From contig VAZV01000187.1 of assembly GCA_005884765.1 (NCBI GenBank), forward strand, positions 1 through 49,076: 49,076 nucleotides of DNA, read 5' to 3'. Each line of letters starts with the position of its first letter. Position 1 is the stretch's first letter. Of the stretch, positions 48,300 to 49,076 are shown piece by piece. The position numbers were made by a program, and so were the translations under genes. Below the pieces are notes generated by a model. The model worked only from the letters and a program-made list of their open reading frames with translations, searched no databases and had not been told where the DNA came from. The stretch comes from Alphaproteobacteria bacterium (GTDB lineage: Bacteria; Pseudomonadota; Alphaproteobacteria; Rhizobiales; Xanthobacteraceae).

Positions 48300-49076
48300 A
48301 TGGCCGACACATCCTTTGACATTATCATCATCGGCTCCGGGCCCGGCGGCTACGTCACCGCGATCCGCGCGGCGCAGCTCGGCTTCAAGACTGCGATCGT
48401 GGAAAAGTCCTATCTCGGCGGCATCTGTTTGAACTGGGGCTGCATTCCCACCAAGGCGCTGCTGCGCACGGCCGAAATTTTCCATTATATGCAGCACGCC
48501 AAGGACTATGGGCTCTCGGCCGAAAAAATCTCCTACGATCCCAAGGCTGTCGTGCAGCGCTCGCGCGGCGTATCAAAACGCCTCAACGATGGCGTCGGTT
48601 TTCTGATGAAGAAGAACAAGGTCACGGTGATCTGGGGCGAAGCCGCAATCGACGCGCCCGGCAAGATCACGGTGAAGAAGTCTTCGGTCGAGGCGCCAAA
48701 GGGCGCGGCGGGCGAGGGGACCTATCAGGCAAAACACATCATCCTTGCGACCGGCGCGCGGCCGCGGGTGCTGCCGGGACTGGAGCCCGATAACAAGCTG
48801 GTCTGGACCTATTTCGAGGCGATGATCCCGGACAAAATGCCGAAATCGCTGCTGGTGGTCGGCTCCGGCGCGATCGGCATCGAGTTCGCCTCGTTCTTCC
48901 ACACCATGGGCTCGGACGTCACCGTCGTGGAGGTGCTGCCGCAGATCCTTCCCGTCGAGGATGCCGAGATCGCAGGCCTTGCCCGCAAGCGTTTTGAGAA
49001 GCAGGGCATCAAGATCCTTACCAGCACCAAGGTCACCAAGCTCGACAAGAAGGGCGACAGCGTCGTCGCCACCATC
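48300..49076 (+). CDS. lpd: Dihydrolipoyl dehydrogenase (E3), cut by window end
   Basis: The first 259 codons are present. MADTSFDIIIIGSGPGGYVTA is the FAD-binding motif (here shown to its last residues), GGICLNWGCIPTKALLR contains the redox-active cysteine pair, and LATGARPRVLPG and VVGSGAIGIEFASFF are the second FAD and the NAD sites. It reoxidises the lipoyl groups of the complex. The ATG is at 48300, 165 bp after pdhC; the C-terminal half and dimer domain lie beyond the window. Confidence 0.96.
   Translation, partial: MADTSFDIIIIGSGPGGYVTAIRAAQLGFKTAIVEKSYLGGICLNWGCIPTKALLRTAEIFHYMQHAKDYGLSAEKISYDPKAVVQRSRGVSKRLNDGVGFLMKKNKVTVIWGEAAIDAPGKITVKKSSVEAPKGAAGEGTYQAKHIILATGARPRVLPGLEPDNKLVWTYFEAMIPDKMPKSLLVVGSGAIGIEFASFFHTMGSDVTVVEVLPQILPVEDAEIAGLARKRFEKQGIKILTSTKVTKLDKKGDSVVATI

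Overview
The window is high-GC DNA from an alphaproteobacterium, most likely Bradyrhizobium or a close relative (Nitrobacteraceae). This rests on the gene order ppiD-like/trpD/trpC/moaC and tpiA/secG/pyrG/kdsA/eno/ftsB/pdhA-pdhB-pdhC-lpd, on an alphaproteobacterial SOS box (GTTC-N7-GTTC) before lexA, and on intergenic palindromes that I recognise from memory as common in that group. No tRNA, rRNA, CRISPR array, plasmid or phage module was found.

Left part (1-6454): tandem 23-bp repeats that look like the end of an IS21-type element, then comEC on the plus strand. A hypothetical gene, a small exported protein with a strong leader hairpin, lexA and moeA follow on the minus strand. The lexA leader holds a 14-bp minisatellite in which every unit carries a GANTC (CcrM) site, and a good SOS box lies upstream of it.

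Accessory block (6479-22979): in many Rhizobiales moaC and moeA are neighbours, but here about 16.5 kb separates them. The block has an alpha-hydroxy-acid oxidase and a HAD hydrolase leading into moeA, then a run of very small exported or single-membrane-segment proteins. After these come an N-terminally truncated isocitrate lyase/PEP mutase gene, an amidohydrolase, a divergent GST/DUF3237 pair, and a structured dispersed repeat. The block ends with an old yellow enzyme homologue, a CtpA protease, a large GGDEF-EAL protein, and an MFS transporter divergent from a CGNR-type regulator with a clear palindromic operator between them.

Core block 1 (22980-27242, minus strand): moaC, trpC, trpD and a SurA/PpiD-like periplasmic folding factor, packed as an operon.

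Core block 2 (27455-33973, plus strand): tpiA, secG, pyrG, a NIPSNAP gene, a VOC gene, kdsA and an MFS transporter. The NIPSNAP/VOC junction is abnormal. A perfect 199-bp copy of an internal part of pyrG sits there, fused in frame to a truncated NIPSNAP gene and followed by a VOC gene lacking its N-terminus.

Right part (34082-49076): a probable Pho box precedes a secreted phosphoesterase. Then come a TPR-sulfotransferase, queF, eno, a zinc-independent MDR dehydrogenase, an FMN reductase, a 2-oxoglutarate-oxygenase-like protein and ftsB. The pyruvate dehydrogenase operon closes the window: pdhA, pdhB with a lipoyl domain, a DUF5076 gene, a yeast Fcy1-like cytosine deaminase, pdhC, and lpd, which runs off the end.
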